From Chloracidobacterium sp. (lineage in GTDB: Bacteria; Acidobacteriota; Blastocatellia; Pyrinomonadales; Pyrinomonadaceae): a DNA stretch of 64,000 bases. Shown here one piece after another: positions 8,623 through 18,113 of this stretch; within the stretch, counting starts at the first letter, position 1, and every line of letters begins with the position of its first letter. Both the position numbers and the translations under genes were made by a program. Location: positions 310,001-374,000 of the forward strand of contig JADJWM010000007.1 in NCBI GenBank assembly GCA_016716365.1, read 5' to 3'. Under the pieces are notes generated by a model. The model was not told the origin of the DNA and did no database searches. It worked only from the letters and a program-made list of their open reading frames with translations.

Positions 8623-9978
8623 ATGGCTTTACCGCTCGTTGCGATCATCGGACGCCCGAATGTCGGGAAATCGACCCTGTTCAATCGGCTGACAGGGACG
8701 CGGCGGTCCATTGTCGGCGATGAGCCGGGCATTACGCGCGACCGGATCTTCGGCGAGGTCGAGTGGCGCGCACGCACCTTTGAGCTTGTCGATACCGGCG
8801 GCATTGTCCCCGACGACGAAGCGATCATCCCTGCGAATATCTTTAAGCAGGCAGGCTTTGCCATCGAAAAGGCCCAGGCCGTCATTTGGGTGGTCGATGC
8901 ACGCGCCGGTGCGACGCCGCTTGATGAAGAGATCTTCGGCTTTCTCCGTAACATCGGCAAGCCGGTGATCATCGCAGCGAATAAATCGGAGCAGCGGAAG
9001 ATCGAAGAAGAGGCCGCCGAATTCTATCGTTTCGGATTTGAAATGGTCCCGCTCTCGGCTGAACACGGCACGTCGGTCGGCGACCTTCTCGACAAGGTCT
9101 TCGAGCACCTTTCCTTTGAAGAGGACACCGGCCGGAACGAAGAAAGGGAGATCAAGCTGGCGATAATCGGACGGCCGAATGTAGGTAAGTCCTCTATTCT
9201 CAACGCCCTTTTGGGCGAAGAACGCGTGATCGTGTCGCCGATCGCTGGAACGACTCGGGACGCGATCGATACAGCATTCGAAGCGGACGGCCACAAGTTC
9301 GTGCTGATCGACACGGCCGGTATCAGGCGGAAAGGCAAGACGACCGAGATGGCGGAGAAGCTTTCAGTGGTGATGGCCAGGAAGGCACTCGAGCGTGCGG
9401 ATGTGGCGGTACTAGTGGTCGATGCGGTCGAAGGGGTCGCTAATCTCGATGCGAGCATCGCCGGATACGCGGTAGAATCGGGCTGTTCCGTTATCATTGC
9501 GGTGAATAAATGGGACGCCGTCGAGGAAAAAGAGACGAACACGATCTATGAATTTGAAAGAACGGTCCGGCGGCAGATGAAATTTCTTGATTGGGCACCG
9601 CTGGTTTCAATGTCGGCCCTTACCGGACAACGAGTGTCGAAGTTGCTCTCCATGGCCGTCAAGGCGAACGAGGCCAGAAACTTCAGAGTGCCGACATCGC
9701 AGTTGAACAAGTTTTTCGAGGAAGCCATAGACCAGCCAAAGGGCGGCACCGCCCCGGCCGCTGCGAAGGGAGGCATTTCGCGGCTCAAGGTCCAATACAT
9801 TACCCAGGGCGGCCTGCGGCCCCCGCTGTTTGTTCTGTTTACGTCGGGCGGAAGTAAGGCAGGGCTGCATTTTTCGTACATTCGGTACGTCGAGAACCGG
9901 CTCCGCGACGCGTTCGGCTTTTTTGCGACGCCGATCCGGCTAAAGGAACGGCATAAGGTGCGTGCGGCCAAAGCCTGA
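8623..9978 (+). CDS. der: Ribosome biogenesis GTPase Der (EngA)
   Basis: 451 residues from ATG 8623, where the protein opens with MALPLVAIIGRPNVGKST; the longer frame from 8509 adds an unlikely head. Two tandem GTPase domains: G1 GRPNVGKS in each (residues about 9-16 and about 183-190), G3 DTGG and DTAG, and G4 NKSE in the first and NKWD in the second. The first G4 has Glu in place of the usual Asp, a change also known from other Der proteins. A KH-like domain closes the protein (SRLKVQYITQGGLRPPLFVLF). Der binds the 50S subunit and is needed for its late assembly. Confidence is very high. Confidence 0.97.
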   Translation: MALPLVAIIGRPNVGKSTLFNRLTGTRRSIVGDEPGITRDRIFGEVEWRARTFELVDTGGIVPDDEAIIPANIFKQAGFAIEKAQAVIWVVDARAGATPLDEEIFGFLRNIGKPVIIAANKSEQRKIEEEAAEFYRFGFEMVPLSAEHGTSVGDLLDKVFEHLSFEEDTGRNEEREIKLAIIGRPNVGKSSILNALLGEERVIVSPIAGTTRDAIDTAFEADGHKFVLIDTAGIRRKGKTTEMAEKLSVVMARKALERADVAVLVVDAVEGVANLDASIAGYAVESGCSVIIAVNKWDAVEEKETNTIYEFERTVRRQMKFLDWAPLVSMSALTGQRVSKLLSMAVKANEARNFRVPTSQLNKFFEEAIDQPKGGTAPAAAKGGISRLKVQYITQGGLRPPLFVLFTSGGSKAGLHFSYIRYVENRLRDAFGFFATPIRLKERHKVRAAKA

Positions 9979-10004
9979 AGGGCCCGAAAACTGACAGGTC
10001 ACAA

Positions 10005-11406
10005 ATGGAGATCCTGCTCCTAATCATTCGATTGGTTTTTTTCGCGGTCTTCGCGGTCTCGGCGATCACGAAGTTCCTGGACCGTCCGGGAACCAGACAG
10101 CGGTCCGGGAGTTCGGCGTGCCTGAAAGCTCGTGCAAGCGGCCGGCCACGTCCTTCTCCCGGCCGAGATAGCCATCGCTGTCAGTTTGCTATTGGTATGG
10201 TCGCTCAGGATCGGGGCGGTGGCCGCGCTGGTCCTTTTGATCGTGTTTTCCAGCGCGATGCTCTGGCAGCTTTGGCAGGGGCGTGCCCCGGATTGCCATT
10301 GCTTCGGCCAGCTCCACAGCGAACCGGTCGGTGCCAAAAGCCTTTTGAGAAATGCCGTTCTGATCATACTTGCGGCGGCCGTTGTATTCGGCAGTACCGG
10401 AGCGGAAGGGGCAGACCTGTTCGACAACGGTTTGGGAACCGATCACGCAACAAAACGACCTTCGCAAAACGGCTGGACTTTGCTGGAAATGACGTCGGGA
10501 CAGGGCGGACCGGTCGAGAGGAACGATGCGGGCGATCCTTCGGACGGGCTTCCGATCGGGGCTCCGCTGCCCGATTTCGCCATACCGGGCCTCGACGGGC
10601 GGGTGGTCCAGTTCGAACATTTGATCGCGGACGACAAGCCGTTTCTCTTCCTTTTTGTCGGGGCCGAGTGCGCCCCGTGTGAGCAGCTTATCCCTGAGAT
10701 GCGGGAGTGGCTCCGGGACCTCGGTGAAAAGGTCCGTTTTATCATCGTCTCGCATGGAGATATCTCGGTCAACGCTAGAAAGTTCGGTGACCTCGGTGTT
10801 CCGGTCCTTATCGAGAGAAGCCGTGAGTTTGCGAATTCTGTCCACGCGAAGTGGACGCCGAGCGTGCTTTTCGTCGATAAAGAGGGAAATATCGCGAGCC
10901 ATCTTGCCGCCGGTGATGTTGCGATCCGCCGCTTGATCGAAAAGATGAAGCTCAAGGACCTAAACGCGAAATTTGTCTATTTTCTTGGCCTGACCGGACA
11001 GAAACGTCCGGACATCGGGACCGAGGTCCCCGAGTTTGCAGTCAGCCGACCTTTCGGGCACCAAATTACAAAGGCGGACCTTGTCTGCCGGCGAACGCTT
11101 GCCGCGTTCATCAGCACGACTTGCGGCCACTGTTCCCGGTTGGTGGACGAAATTCGGGAGTGGGAGAACCGCGGCGGGGACAACGGCCTTGGGATGATCG
11201 TTTTTAGCGATGGAAGTAAGGCGGACGGCAGGGACTTCGAACTAAACGCTCGTCTGATCGTCGATAAGGATTATAAACTGGCCGCGAAACTCGGCATGCG
11301 GGGCGTCCCGTCCGCCGTTTTGATCGACGAAGCCGGCGTGATAGTGACAGAGGCCGCGATCGGTCCCGAAAATATCTGGTCTTTGATCGGGGGCAGGCCC
11401 GAATGA
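10005..11406 (+). CDS. MauE/DoxX-type membrane domain fused to two thioredoxin-like domains (frameshifted near 10090-10131)
   Basis: The start at ATG 10005 (MEILLLIIRLVFFAVFAVSAITKF, then LDRPG) is the first helix of a MauE/DoxX-like domain. The text continues in a second frame from about 10090 (QTAVREFGVPES) and in a third from 10131 (QAAGHVLLPAEIAIAVSLLL), so two single-base losses are inferred. About four membrane helices are followed by CHCFG, as in MauE. Then come two TlpA/redoxin domains: one with the CxxC site ECAPCEQL near base 10670 and one with TTCGHCSRL near 11120, each ending in a VPS cis-Pro segment or an equivalent TPSVLF. Likely a membrane-bound disulfide reductase or oxidase acting outside the cytoplasm. 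The stop overlaps the possible tgt start (ATGA). Confidence 0.75.
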
Positions 11407-11975
11407 CGGCCGGCAGGGCAAGACAGGCATTTCCTTACAGAATGGACGAAGCGATCAACTGGGAGGTCGAGGCCCGCGACGGCGGGGCTCGGGCAGGCGT
11501 GATCCGTACTCGCAGGTCGGTGATCGAGACGCCGGTCTTTATGCCTGTCGGCACGCAGGGCGCGATGAAAGGCGTTAGGTTCGAGTGGCTCGAGCAGGAA
11601 ATGGACGCCCGGATCATCCTCGGGAATACCTATCATCTTTTTCTCCGTCCGGGCGTCGGTGTGATCCGGCAGTTGGGCGGGCTTCACCGGTTCTCATCCT
11701 GGGACCGGGCGATCCTGACGGATTCGGGCGGTTTCCAGGTCTTTTCGCTCACCGAACTCAGAAAACTAACCGAAGACGGTGTCGAGTTTCGCTCCCATAT
11801 CGACGGGAGCAAGCAGTTCCTTTCGCCGGAAGTCTCGATGGAAGTACAGGCGGCGCTCGGATCGGAGATCGTGATGGCTTTCGACGAATGCCCGCCGGGC
11901 GACGCCGGTTTTGACGCGACAAGGAAAAGCCTCGAATTGACCGCGCGGTGGGCGAAGCGGTCGAAACGCATTTGA
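11403..11975 (+). CDS. tgt: Queuine tRNA-ribosyltransferase, N-terminal fragment
   Basis: Tgt exchanges guanine 34 of GU(N)-anticodon tRNAs for preQ1. This fragment holds the N-terminal half: VETP-like IETPVFMPVGTQGAMKGV, LGNTYHLFLRPG, and the catalytic DSGGFQVFSL, with the base-recognition stretch IVMAFDECPPGDA. ATG 11403 overlaps the preceding stop (ATGA); ATG 11442 (MDEAINWEVEARDGG) fits the family start better. The frame ends at a TGA (11973-11975) just after SLELTARWAKRSKR, where intact family members run on through a short linker to LFGI(V/I)QG. That motif is found 130 bases further in another frame. The gene is therefore broken here. The position before yajC-secDF is the classic one. 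Confidence 0.85.
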   Translation: MTAGRARQAFPYRMDEAINWEVEARDGGARAGVIRTRRSVIETPVFMPVGTQGAMKGVRFEWLEQEMDARIILGNTYHLFLRPGVGVIRQLGGLHRFSSWDRAILTDSGGFQVFSLTELRKLTEDGVEFRSHIDGSKQFLSPEVSMEVQAALGSEIVMAFDECPPGDAGFDATRKSLELTARWAKRSKRI

Positions 11976-12105
11976 CGGCACTATGAGGGGCCTGATGGCA
12001 GGTTGAGAGCGCTTGCGACCGGGGCCCTACCGTCACCAACGAGGAAAATGCAAGGACAGGGAGCCATGAAGGCGTCCGGAACACGCAGATCTTTCCGGCC
12101 GTCAG
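11976..12105 (+). other. Extra segment interrupting tgt
   Basis: Between SKR and LFGIIQG, enzymes such as the E. coli one have about a dozen residues. Here there are roughly 130 bases, with stops in every frame. Frame 3 has TGA at 11973 and is then open (RHYEGPDGRLRALATGALPS and on); frame 1 has TGA at 12067. Either a lineage-specific in-frame insert has been hit by one or two indels, or a small foreign repeat has landed in the gene. Confidence 0.55.
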
Positions 12106-12687
<582 letters not shown>

Positions 12688-12741
12688 TATACTGAAATTG
12701 AGCGTATACTATTGAGTTTTGTTTTTTTGACGAGAGTATAG

Positions 12742-13041
12742 ATGAATACATTTCTATTGTTTTTTCAGGACGCCGGAGGGGCAAGTCTGCTTTGGACGCT
12801 GCTCCCTTTCGTTTTTATTTTTGGAATCTTCTACTTTCTCGTCATTTTGCCTCAGAAGAGACAAAAGCAGCAGCTCCAGGAAATGATCACCCAGTTGAAG
12901 ATCAACGATCAGGTCGTTACCAACGGCGGCGTGATCGGGAAGATCAAGGAGATCAAGGAGACAAGCTTCATTATCCAGAGCGCGGAGAAATCGTTTCTTG
13001 AGATCGGAAAAAGTGCCGTCGTCGGTAAAAAGGCGGATTAG
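12742..13041 (+). CDS. yajC: Preprotein translocase accessory subunit YajC
   Basis: 99 residues, normal length. One N-terminal membrane helix (residues about 15-36, LLPFVFIFGIFYFLVILP), then the family motif PQKRQKQQLQEMITQLKIND, then QVVTNGGVIGKIKEI, and a small cytoplasmic domain ending at GKSAVVGKKAD. YajC associates with SecDF at the SecYEG channel. It follows tgt and precedes secD and secF, the standard order. The 54 bases before it are AT-rich and contain the repeated piece gcgtatactattgag with a T7 run, which could hold a promoter, although no clear -35 is seen. Confidence 0.95.
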   Translation: MNTFLLFFQDAGGASLLWTLLPFVFIFGIFYFLVILPQKRQKQQLQEMITQLKINDQVVTNGGVIGKIKEIKETSFIIQSAEKSFLEIGKSAVVGKKAD

Positions 13042-13131
13042 TTCGGGTCCGCAGACCCTTTGCTGCCGTCTACCGTTGGGGCGAGTTGCCTATCAGGGCG
13101 ACAAGCGTTCGAGTTTCGCATCATAGCAGTT

Positions 13132-14814
13132 ATGAAAAACCGGAATCTTAAGGTCAGGGCAATAATTATCTTTGCAGTAACCCTGGTGGGGATCTATCTG
13201 GTGATAGGGCCACGCCGAATGCTCACAAAACAGGATCTGACCTGGACTGGCATCAAGCAGAACCTGGAGCAGAACATCAACCTTGGCCTCGACCTCAAGG
13301 GCGGCTCCCACCTGGTGATGAAGGTCAAGACCGATGAGTACCTAAAAGTCCTGACCGAGAACAATGCGAACGCCGCGTTGACCGCGGCCCAGGAGGCGAA
13401 TGTTAACGTCGCCGCTAATAATGTGGTCACGGCGGACGGCACCTATTCGATCGAATTGGTTCCCGAGGACGCGAACAATCTTCCGAACCTGATCGAAGCG
13501 GTTAAGCGTAACGTCGATCTCGTCAATTGGAACGAATCGAGCGGCGGCAATTCGGTCACGTGGAGCCTGCCGTCGAATATGCAGACGCTCCTTAAGAACC
13601 AGGCGGTCGAGCAGGCCTTGAAGATCATCGACAGCCGCATCAACGCATTCGGCGTGAAAGAACCGACGCTGCAGCGGCACGGCGCCGAATCTTCGGGCCA
13701 GATCCTGCTCCAGATGCCCGGCGTCGACGACCCGGAGCGCGTTAAAAAGCTCTTGAACGCAGACTCGAACCTTCAGCTGATGAAGGTCGTGAGCCCGCCG
13801 AGCCCGGCCCCGGTCAAGACCTATCCCACCGAGGATGCCGCGCGGCAGTCGGTTGGCGGAGCGCTCCCCCCGAATCGGAAGGTTTACGAGTACATCGAAC
13901 GTGATGACCGCCTTGGCGCGGTGACGCCTGAAACTGAGCGGCCGAAGCAGTATGTCGTTGTGGAGTATCCGGCCGTCGTGGACGGAAGCGAGCTGCGTGA
14001 TGCGAGCGCGGTTTCCCGCACGGGCACCGAGGGTGACTATCAGATCGCGTTCTCGCTCAAACCGGCCGGCGCAGATAAGTTTGGCCAGTGGACGAGCGAG
14101 AACCTGAATAATTACATGGCCGTCGTCCTTAACGATCAGGTCAAATCGGTCGCATACATCAAGAGCCGGATCGATGACCGCGGAGAGATCTCGGGGCGGT
14201 TTACGAAGGCGGCCGCGGACGACCTGGCATTGACGCTCAGGTCCGGCGCCCTTCCGGCGAAGATCGAGTATCAGGAAGAGCGGACCGTCGGCCCGAGCCT
14301 CGGAGCCGATTCGATCCGTGCGGGGGTTACGGCCTCGCTTGCAGGCCTCGCATTCGTGGTGCTCTTCATGCTCTTTTACTATAGGGGTTCCGGGATCAAC
14401 GCGGTCATCGCTCTGATCCTGAACATGATCCTTACCCTGGCGGCCCTGATCGTGCTTGACTCGACGCTGACGCTGCCCGGGATCGCGGGACTTATCCTCG
14501 GCATCGGTATGGCCGTCGACTCGAACGTGCTGATCTTTGAACGAATGCGCGAAGAGCTTCGGGCCGGCAGGGAGGTCATAAAGGCCGTCGATATCGGATT
14601 CGACAGGGCGTTCATTACGATCATCGACACGCACGTGACGACTATAATCGCCGCGATCATCCTTTATCTTTACGGGTCGGGGCCGATCAGGGGATTTGCC
14701 GTGACGCTGACGCTCGGGCTGCTGATCAACCTGTTCTCGGCGGTTTTCGTTTCGCGAACGATCTTCCTCTGGCTGATCCAGCGGAATCCGCAACTGAAGA
14801 AATTAAGTATTTGA
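13132..14814 (+). CDS. secD: Protein translocase subunit SecD
   Basis: 560 residues from ATG 13132 (MKNRNLKVRAIIIFAVTLVG); the longer frame from 13060 adds a Cys/Arg-rich head without support. The first helix is followed by the large periplasmic P1 region, with the family signature LGLDLKGGSHLVMKV (residues about 44-60) and RINAFGVKEPTLQRHG. The C-terminal half has five membrane helices, containing GPSLGADSIRAGVTASLAG, LPGIAGLILGIGMAVDSNVL and ERMREELRAGR. SecD with SecF uses the proton gradient to pull proteins out on the periplasmic side. It is followed by secF after 78 bases. Confidence 0.97.
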   Translation: MKNRNLKVRAIIIFAVTLVGIYLVIGPRRMLTKQDLTWTGIKQNLEQNINLGLDLKGGSHLVMKVKTDEYLKVLTENNANAALTAAQEANVNVAANNVVTADGTYSIELVPEDANNLPNLIEAVKRNVDLVNWNESSGGNSVTWSLPSNMQTLLKNQAVEQALKIIDSRINAFGVKEPTLQRHGAESSGQILLQMPGVDDPERVKKLLNADSNLQLMKVVSPPSPAPVKTYPTEDAARQSVGGALPPNRKVYEYIERDDRLGAVTPETERPKQYVVVEYPAVVDGSELRDASAVSRTGTEGDYQIAFSLKPAGADKFGQWTSENLNNYMAVVLNDQVKSVAYIKSRIDDRGEISGRFTKAAADDLALTLRSGALPAKIEYQEERTVGPSLGADSIRAGVTASLAGLAFVVLFMLFYYRGSGINAVIALILNMILTLAALIVLDSTLTLPGIAGLILGIGMAVDSNVLIFERMREELRAGREVIKAVDIGFDRAFITIIDTHVTTIIAAIILYLYGSGPIRGFAVTLTLGLLINLFSAVFVSRTIFLWLIQRNPQLKKLSI

Positions 14815-14816
14815 GG

Positions 14817-14871
14817 ATTTGCGATTTCAGATTTTCGCTTTGCGAATGAAAGGAGTTCGCAGATCGCAAAT
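14817..14871. repeat. Inverted repeat in the secD-secF gap
   Basis: ATTTGCGAT (14817-14825) is matched by its exact complement ATCGCAAAT (14863-14871), and a smaller TTCGC/GCGAA pair lies between them. There is no T run, so it is not a typical terminator. It belongs to a group of short AT-rich degenerate repeats found in several gaps of this window. Confidence 0.5.
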
Positions 14872-14892
14872 TACAGATCGAAATTAAAAAGA

Positions 14893-15993
14893 ATGTTTCA
14901 AATTCTTCCTAACATCAATGTCGACTGGATGGGATGGCGCAAGCCGCTTGTCGCGGTTTCGATCATCGTGCTCCTGGCGGGGCTTATTTCCGCATTGGCC
15001 CGGCAGGCAACACCGGGCGGGACCGATGCGTTCAACCTCGGGGTCGATTTCCAGGGCGGGACGGTGATCACCGCAAAGTTCAAGGAAAAGCCGGCGGCCG
15101 ACGAGATCAGGGCGGCGTTGAACGAGATCGGGATCACGGAACCGATCATCCAGGATTCACTTGATAAACAGGACGAGGTCCTGATCAAGGTGCCGCTTAT
15201 CGAAGGAGCGGAAACCGAAGCGGCGCCGGGAGCCGAAGGCAGCGAAGCAGTTTCGGCTACCCAGGTCGAACTGGGTCGTGAGAATGTGAAACGCGCGCTG
15301 GACAAATTTGGCAAAGAGGCCGATCCGACCCTTGCTCTTCCGGACGATCCGAACGCGGCATACAAGATCGTTGGAACCGATTCTGTGGGGCCGGTAGCCG
15401 GTGCCCAGTTGAGGACGCAGGCGATCCAGGCGACGCTTCTCGGGATGGTCGGTATCCTCTTGTTCATCGCGTTCAGGTATGACTGGACCTATGCTGCGGG
15501 CGCTGTCATCGCCGTTTTTCACGACGTGCTTGTGACGCTCGCCTTCTTTTCGGTATTTCAGTGGGAGATCAGCCTTACGGTCCTGGCGGCGCTTCTGACG
15601 CTGGTCGGCTTCTCTGTGAACGACTCGATCGTCATCTTTGACCGGATCCGGGAGAACGTGACGCTTCGCCGTGACGAGCCCATCTACAAACTGACGAACG
15701 ATTCGATCAACCAGACGATGTCGCGGACCATCGTGACGAACGGACTTGTTTTCCTGGCGGTGCTGGCGCTCGTCCTTTTCGGCGGCGAAGTGCTTCGCGG
15801 ATTCTCGCTCGCCCTGTTCGTCGGTGCGATCACCGGCACTTATTCGACCATCGCGATCGCCAGCCCGATCGCCATCTGGTGGCAGAGCAAACTCGGCGCA
15901 GGCCAGATGAAGGAAGTGACGATCGATAAGCCGACGGAGAAGCTGGCATCGGCGTCGCGGCGTTCGGTTACGCGTCGGCCGGTCACGCGTTGA
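14893..15993 (+). CDS. secF: Protein translocase subunit SecF
   Basis: 366 residues. The first helix (LVAVSIIVLLAGLISAL) is followed by the short periplasmic domain with GVDFQGGTVITAKF, then five more helices, with VGPVAGAQLRTQAIQATLLG, FHDVLVTLAFFSVFQWEISL and the signature LTLVGFSVNDSIVIFDRIRE. A linker of about 30 residues rich in Glu/Ala (EGAETEAAPGAEGSEAV) in the periplasmic domain is longer than usual. The Arg/Thr-rich tail (RRSVTRRPVTR) is unusual but short. Partner of SecD just upstream, forming a yajC-secD-secF operon that ends in the hairpin at 16023-16055. Confidence 0.97.
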   Translation: MFQILPNINVDWMGWRKPLVAVSIIVLLAGLISALARQATPGGTDAFNLGVDFQGGTVITAKFKEKPAADEIRAALNEIGITEPIIQDSLDKQDEVLIKVPLIEGAETEAAPGAEGSEAVSATQVELGRENVKRALDKFGKEADPTLALPDDPNAAYKIVGTDSVGPVAGAQLRTQAIQATLLGMVGILLFIAFRYDWTYAAGAVIAVFHDVLVTLAFFSVFQWEISLTVLAALLTLVGFSVNDSIVIFDRIRENVTLRRDEPIYKLTNDSINQTMSRTIVTNGLVFLAVLALVLFGGEVLRGFSLALFVGAITGTYSTIAIASPIAIWWQSKLGAGQMKEVTIDKPTEKLASASRRSVTRRPVTR

Positions 15994-16409
15994 CGGGCAG
16001 CCCGACCGCCAGAGATCGCTCATTCAGGGCGGGTCGTTCATTCGGCCGCCCTGAAATTTATGCCGAATAGGGGCTTATTATTCTTGACTTTCGTTTTCTA
16101 AGTATTTAGACTGCTTCTCGTTGCTGGTCAATTAGATATTTCGTGTTTGCTTGTCACGTCGTGCGCTTCGGCTTCGACGGGGCCGTTGTGATTCTAGGTG
16201 TATCCGTTGCCGGCAAGGTTTTCATTTGCTCCGCACCAGGTACTCAATAGCTCACAATTCTGGAAGGTTGGATATCGGACGTAATAGTGCCGTTTCCGCT
16301 TGTTCCGGAAAGGCGACAACGTGCGAAATTGTTCTTATCATCCAATTGTTTGGATAAGGTTCGTGACCCTTGGCCTTGTTTGGCACCAGTAGAAAGGGAG
16401 GAAGTAACG
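15994..16409. other. Non-coding gap between secF and tonB
   Basis: 416 bases without a supportable gene. Near its start is the hairpin at 16023-16055. TTGACT at 16084-16089 followed by TATTTAGA at about 16103-16110 resembles a sigma70 promoter, but the spacing is short. Near the end lies an imperfect palindrome CTTATCATCCAATTGTTTGGATAAGG (about 16336-16361), which could be an operator or leader hairpin before tonB. No Fur-box match is evident. Confidence 0.4.
16023..16060 (+). terminator. Hairpin after secF
   Basis: A perfect 10-base stem, TTCAGGGCGG (16023-16032) and CCGCCCTGAA (16046-16055), with a 13-base loop, followed by ATTTA. The T run is weak, so termination may be partial. Its position directly after the yajC-secDF operon supports the call. 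Confidence 0.6.
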
Positions 16410-17216
16410 ATGTTGGATCAGTTAGTCGAATCAAAAAGCCATGCTGCCGAAGACTCTAAACGCGGCGGCCTTCTGCTTACGACTTTCGTGGTCATGGTGA
16501 CGGTGCTGTTGAGCGCTTGGCTCTACAGCTTGTTTGCTAAAGATTACGCGATGGGAGGCGACGAGCTTTCGCTCGAAACGCTGGTTGCCCCGCCTGTGAT
16601 CGAGGAAGCACCGGAACCGGAACCCGAAAAGCAGCCTGAAAAGCAGAAAGACCCGAACGTCGATATCCGGAAGGAGATCATCGCGTCGATGACCGAAACT
16701 CCGCCGAAACCGCCGGACACGATCAGCACGGTCAAGAATACGGTAAAGGAGCGTGACCCGAACCGGTTCACCGTTAAGGGCGACCGGGATTACTCGGCAG
16801 TGAATGCTCCGCCGCCCGATTATAAAGGGCCGGTGAATACAAGCGGAACAGGAAGCGACACGGGAGCCCCCGGCGGCGGCGGCGATCGTGAAGCCGCTCC
16901 GCCTCCTCCGCCTCCTCCGCCAAAGAAAGAGCCCCCGAAGATGATCTCAGGTGGCGTTCTTAACGGTAAGGCGACCAGTCTGCCCAAGCCGCCGTACCCG
17001 CCGGCCGCACGTGCGGTCAGAGCGAGCGGTGCGGTCAGCGTGCAGGTCGTGATCAGCGAGACAGGAAGCGTTATTTCGGCTTCGGCCGTCAGCGGACACC
17101 CGCTGCTCAGGCCCGCAGCCGTCCAGGCCGCACGCGGGGCACGGTTCAGCCCGACCCTTCTGTCCGGCCAGCCGGTGAAAGTTTCAGGCGTGATCACTTA
17201 TAACTTTGTCCCGTAA
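16410..17216 (+). CDS. tonB: TonB family energy-transducing protein
   Basis: 268 residues from ATG 16410, with ribosome site AAAGGGAGGAAG; the frame upstream to 16287 is not supported. There is one N-terminal membrane helix (LLLTTFVVMVTVLLSAWLYSL, about residues 22-42). A Pro/Glu/Lys-rich periplasmic stretch follows (EPEPEKQPEKQK and a run of eight Pro near residue 170). The C-terminal TonB domain has PPYPPAARAVRASGAVSVQV, then GSVISASAVSGHPLLRPAAV and FSPTLLSGQPVKVSGVITYNF. TonB passes energy from the ExbB/ExbD motor to outer membrane receptors. It heads the operon tonB-exbB-exbD-exbD-TPR (16.4-20.2 kb). Confidence 0.92.
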   Translation: MLDQLVESKSHAAEDSKRGGLLLTTFVVMVTVLLSAWLYSLFAKDYAMGGDELSLETLVAPPVIEEAPEPEPEKQPEKQKDPNVDIRKEIIASMTETPPKPPDTISTVKNTVKERDPNRFTVKGDRDYSAVNAPPPDYKGPVNTSGTGSDTGAPGGGGDREAAPPPPPPPPKKEPPKMISGGVLNGKATSLPKPPYPPAARAVRASGAVSVQVVISETGSVISASAVSGHPLLRPAAVQAARGARFSPTLLSGQPVKVSGVITYNFVP

Positions 17217-17315
17217 CTCGGGGCTAACGGGTACGAGAGGCGGCCTGGAAGGCCGTCTCTCGGTTCGTAAAAAACGCAATCATAAAAATCTTTTGACTTC
17301 TTTGGAGGAAAAACC

Positions 17316-18071
17316 ATGACTTTTTTAGCAAGCCTTATCGGCTCGGATCTGCTCGGATCTTTCATGATCCTTGCCGCAGAGGGCACGAAGATCTCGTTCG
17401 GTATCTATGATATCGCGAAGAGTTTGACGATACCGGGCTGGATCGTTATCGGAGTTCTGCTCATCCAGTCGGTGTATCTGATCGCCGTCGGGATCGAAAG
17501 GTACCTGACCTATAACAAGGCAAAACAGCAGTCCCGCCAGTATGCCCCGAAGGTCGCGATGGCCCTGAAGAACAGCAACATCGACGAAGCCATCAACATC
17601 AGTGACCGTCACAAAGATTCGCATTTGGCTATGGTGGTCTCCTCCGGCCTCAAAGAGTTCGCGGCCCATCAAGGAACAACCGAGATCTCGGCCGACGAGA
17701 TGGAAGCGTCAAAGCGTGCTCTTGACCGGGCGATCGCCGTCAAAACGGCTGAGCTGAAGCGCGGACTGGCCGGATTGGCCACGGTCGGATCGACCGCCCC
17801 GTTCGTCGGACTGTTCGGAACCGTTGTGGGCATCATCGGCGCCTTCGTCGCCCTTGCTCAGGCCGAGAGTGCCGGTATAGGCGCCGTCGGTGCCGCCATC
17901 GCCGAGGCCCTGGTCGCTACCGCTTTCGGTATCGGCGTGGCCGTTCCCGCCGTGTGGCTTTTCAACTATTTCACCAACAAGGTGACGAGCTTCGGTGTGG
18001 AAATGGAAAACTCCGCTTCCGAGCTGGTCGATTACTTCCTTAAGCAGCGGACCAAGGCCTTGAAGGGCTAA
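17316..18071 (+). CDS. exbB: ExbB/TolQ family proton channel subunit
   Basis: 251 residues from ATG 17316, with ribosome site TTGGAGGAAAAACC. There are three membrane helices: about residues 40-60 (GWIVIGVLLIQSVYLIAVGI), and two near the C-terminus within the MotA/TolQ/ExbB domain (STAPFVGLFGTVVGIIGAF and ALVATAFGIGVAVPAVWLFN). The large cytoplasmic region between the first and second helix is of normal size. ExbB forms a pentamer around an ExbD dimer and harvests the proton gradient for TonB. Spacing of 99 bases from tonB and 42 to exbD supports one transcript. A divergent ExbB-like protein is encoded at 30502-31146. Confidence 0.94.
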   Translation: MTFLASLIGSDLLGSFMILAAEGTKISFGIYDIAKSLTIPGWIVIGVLLIQSVYLIAVGIERYLTYNKAKQQSRQYAPKVAMALKNSNIDEAINISDRHKDSHLAMVVSSGLKEFAAHQGTTEISADEMEASKRALDRAIAVKTAELKRGLAGLATVGSTAPFVGLFGTVVGIIGAFVALAQAESAGIGAVGAAIAEALVATAFGIGVAVPAVWLFNYFTNKVTSFGVEMENSASELVDYFLKQRTKALKG

Positions 18072-18113
18072 AACACGCTTTGCCTGGAGTTTTAGGTTAA
18101 GGAGAGAACAACC

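Noticed and set aside
13342..14793. Long open frame of 483 residues on the minus strand opposite secD
   Set aside because: It is rich in Arg, Asp, His and Gly without any hydrophobic core or domain, as expected for the shadow of a GC-rich gene; secD is unambiguous.
16151..16357. Open frame of 68 residues in the secF-tonB gap
   Set aside because: It is rich in Arg, Cys and Ser without a ribosome site; more likely non-coding leader.
16336..16361. Fur box before tonB
   Set aside because: The palindrome does not fit the GATAATGATAATCATTATC pattern; it was kept only as an unnamed inverted repeat.
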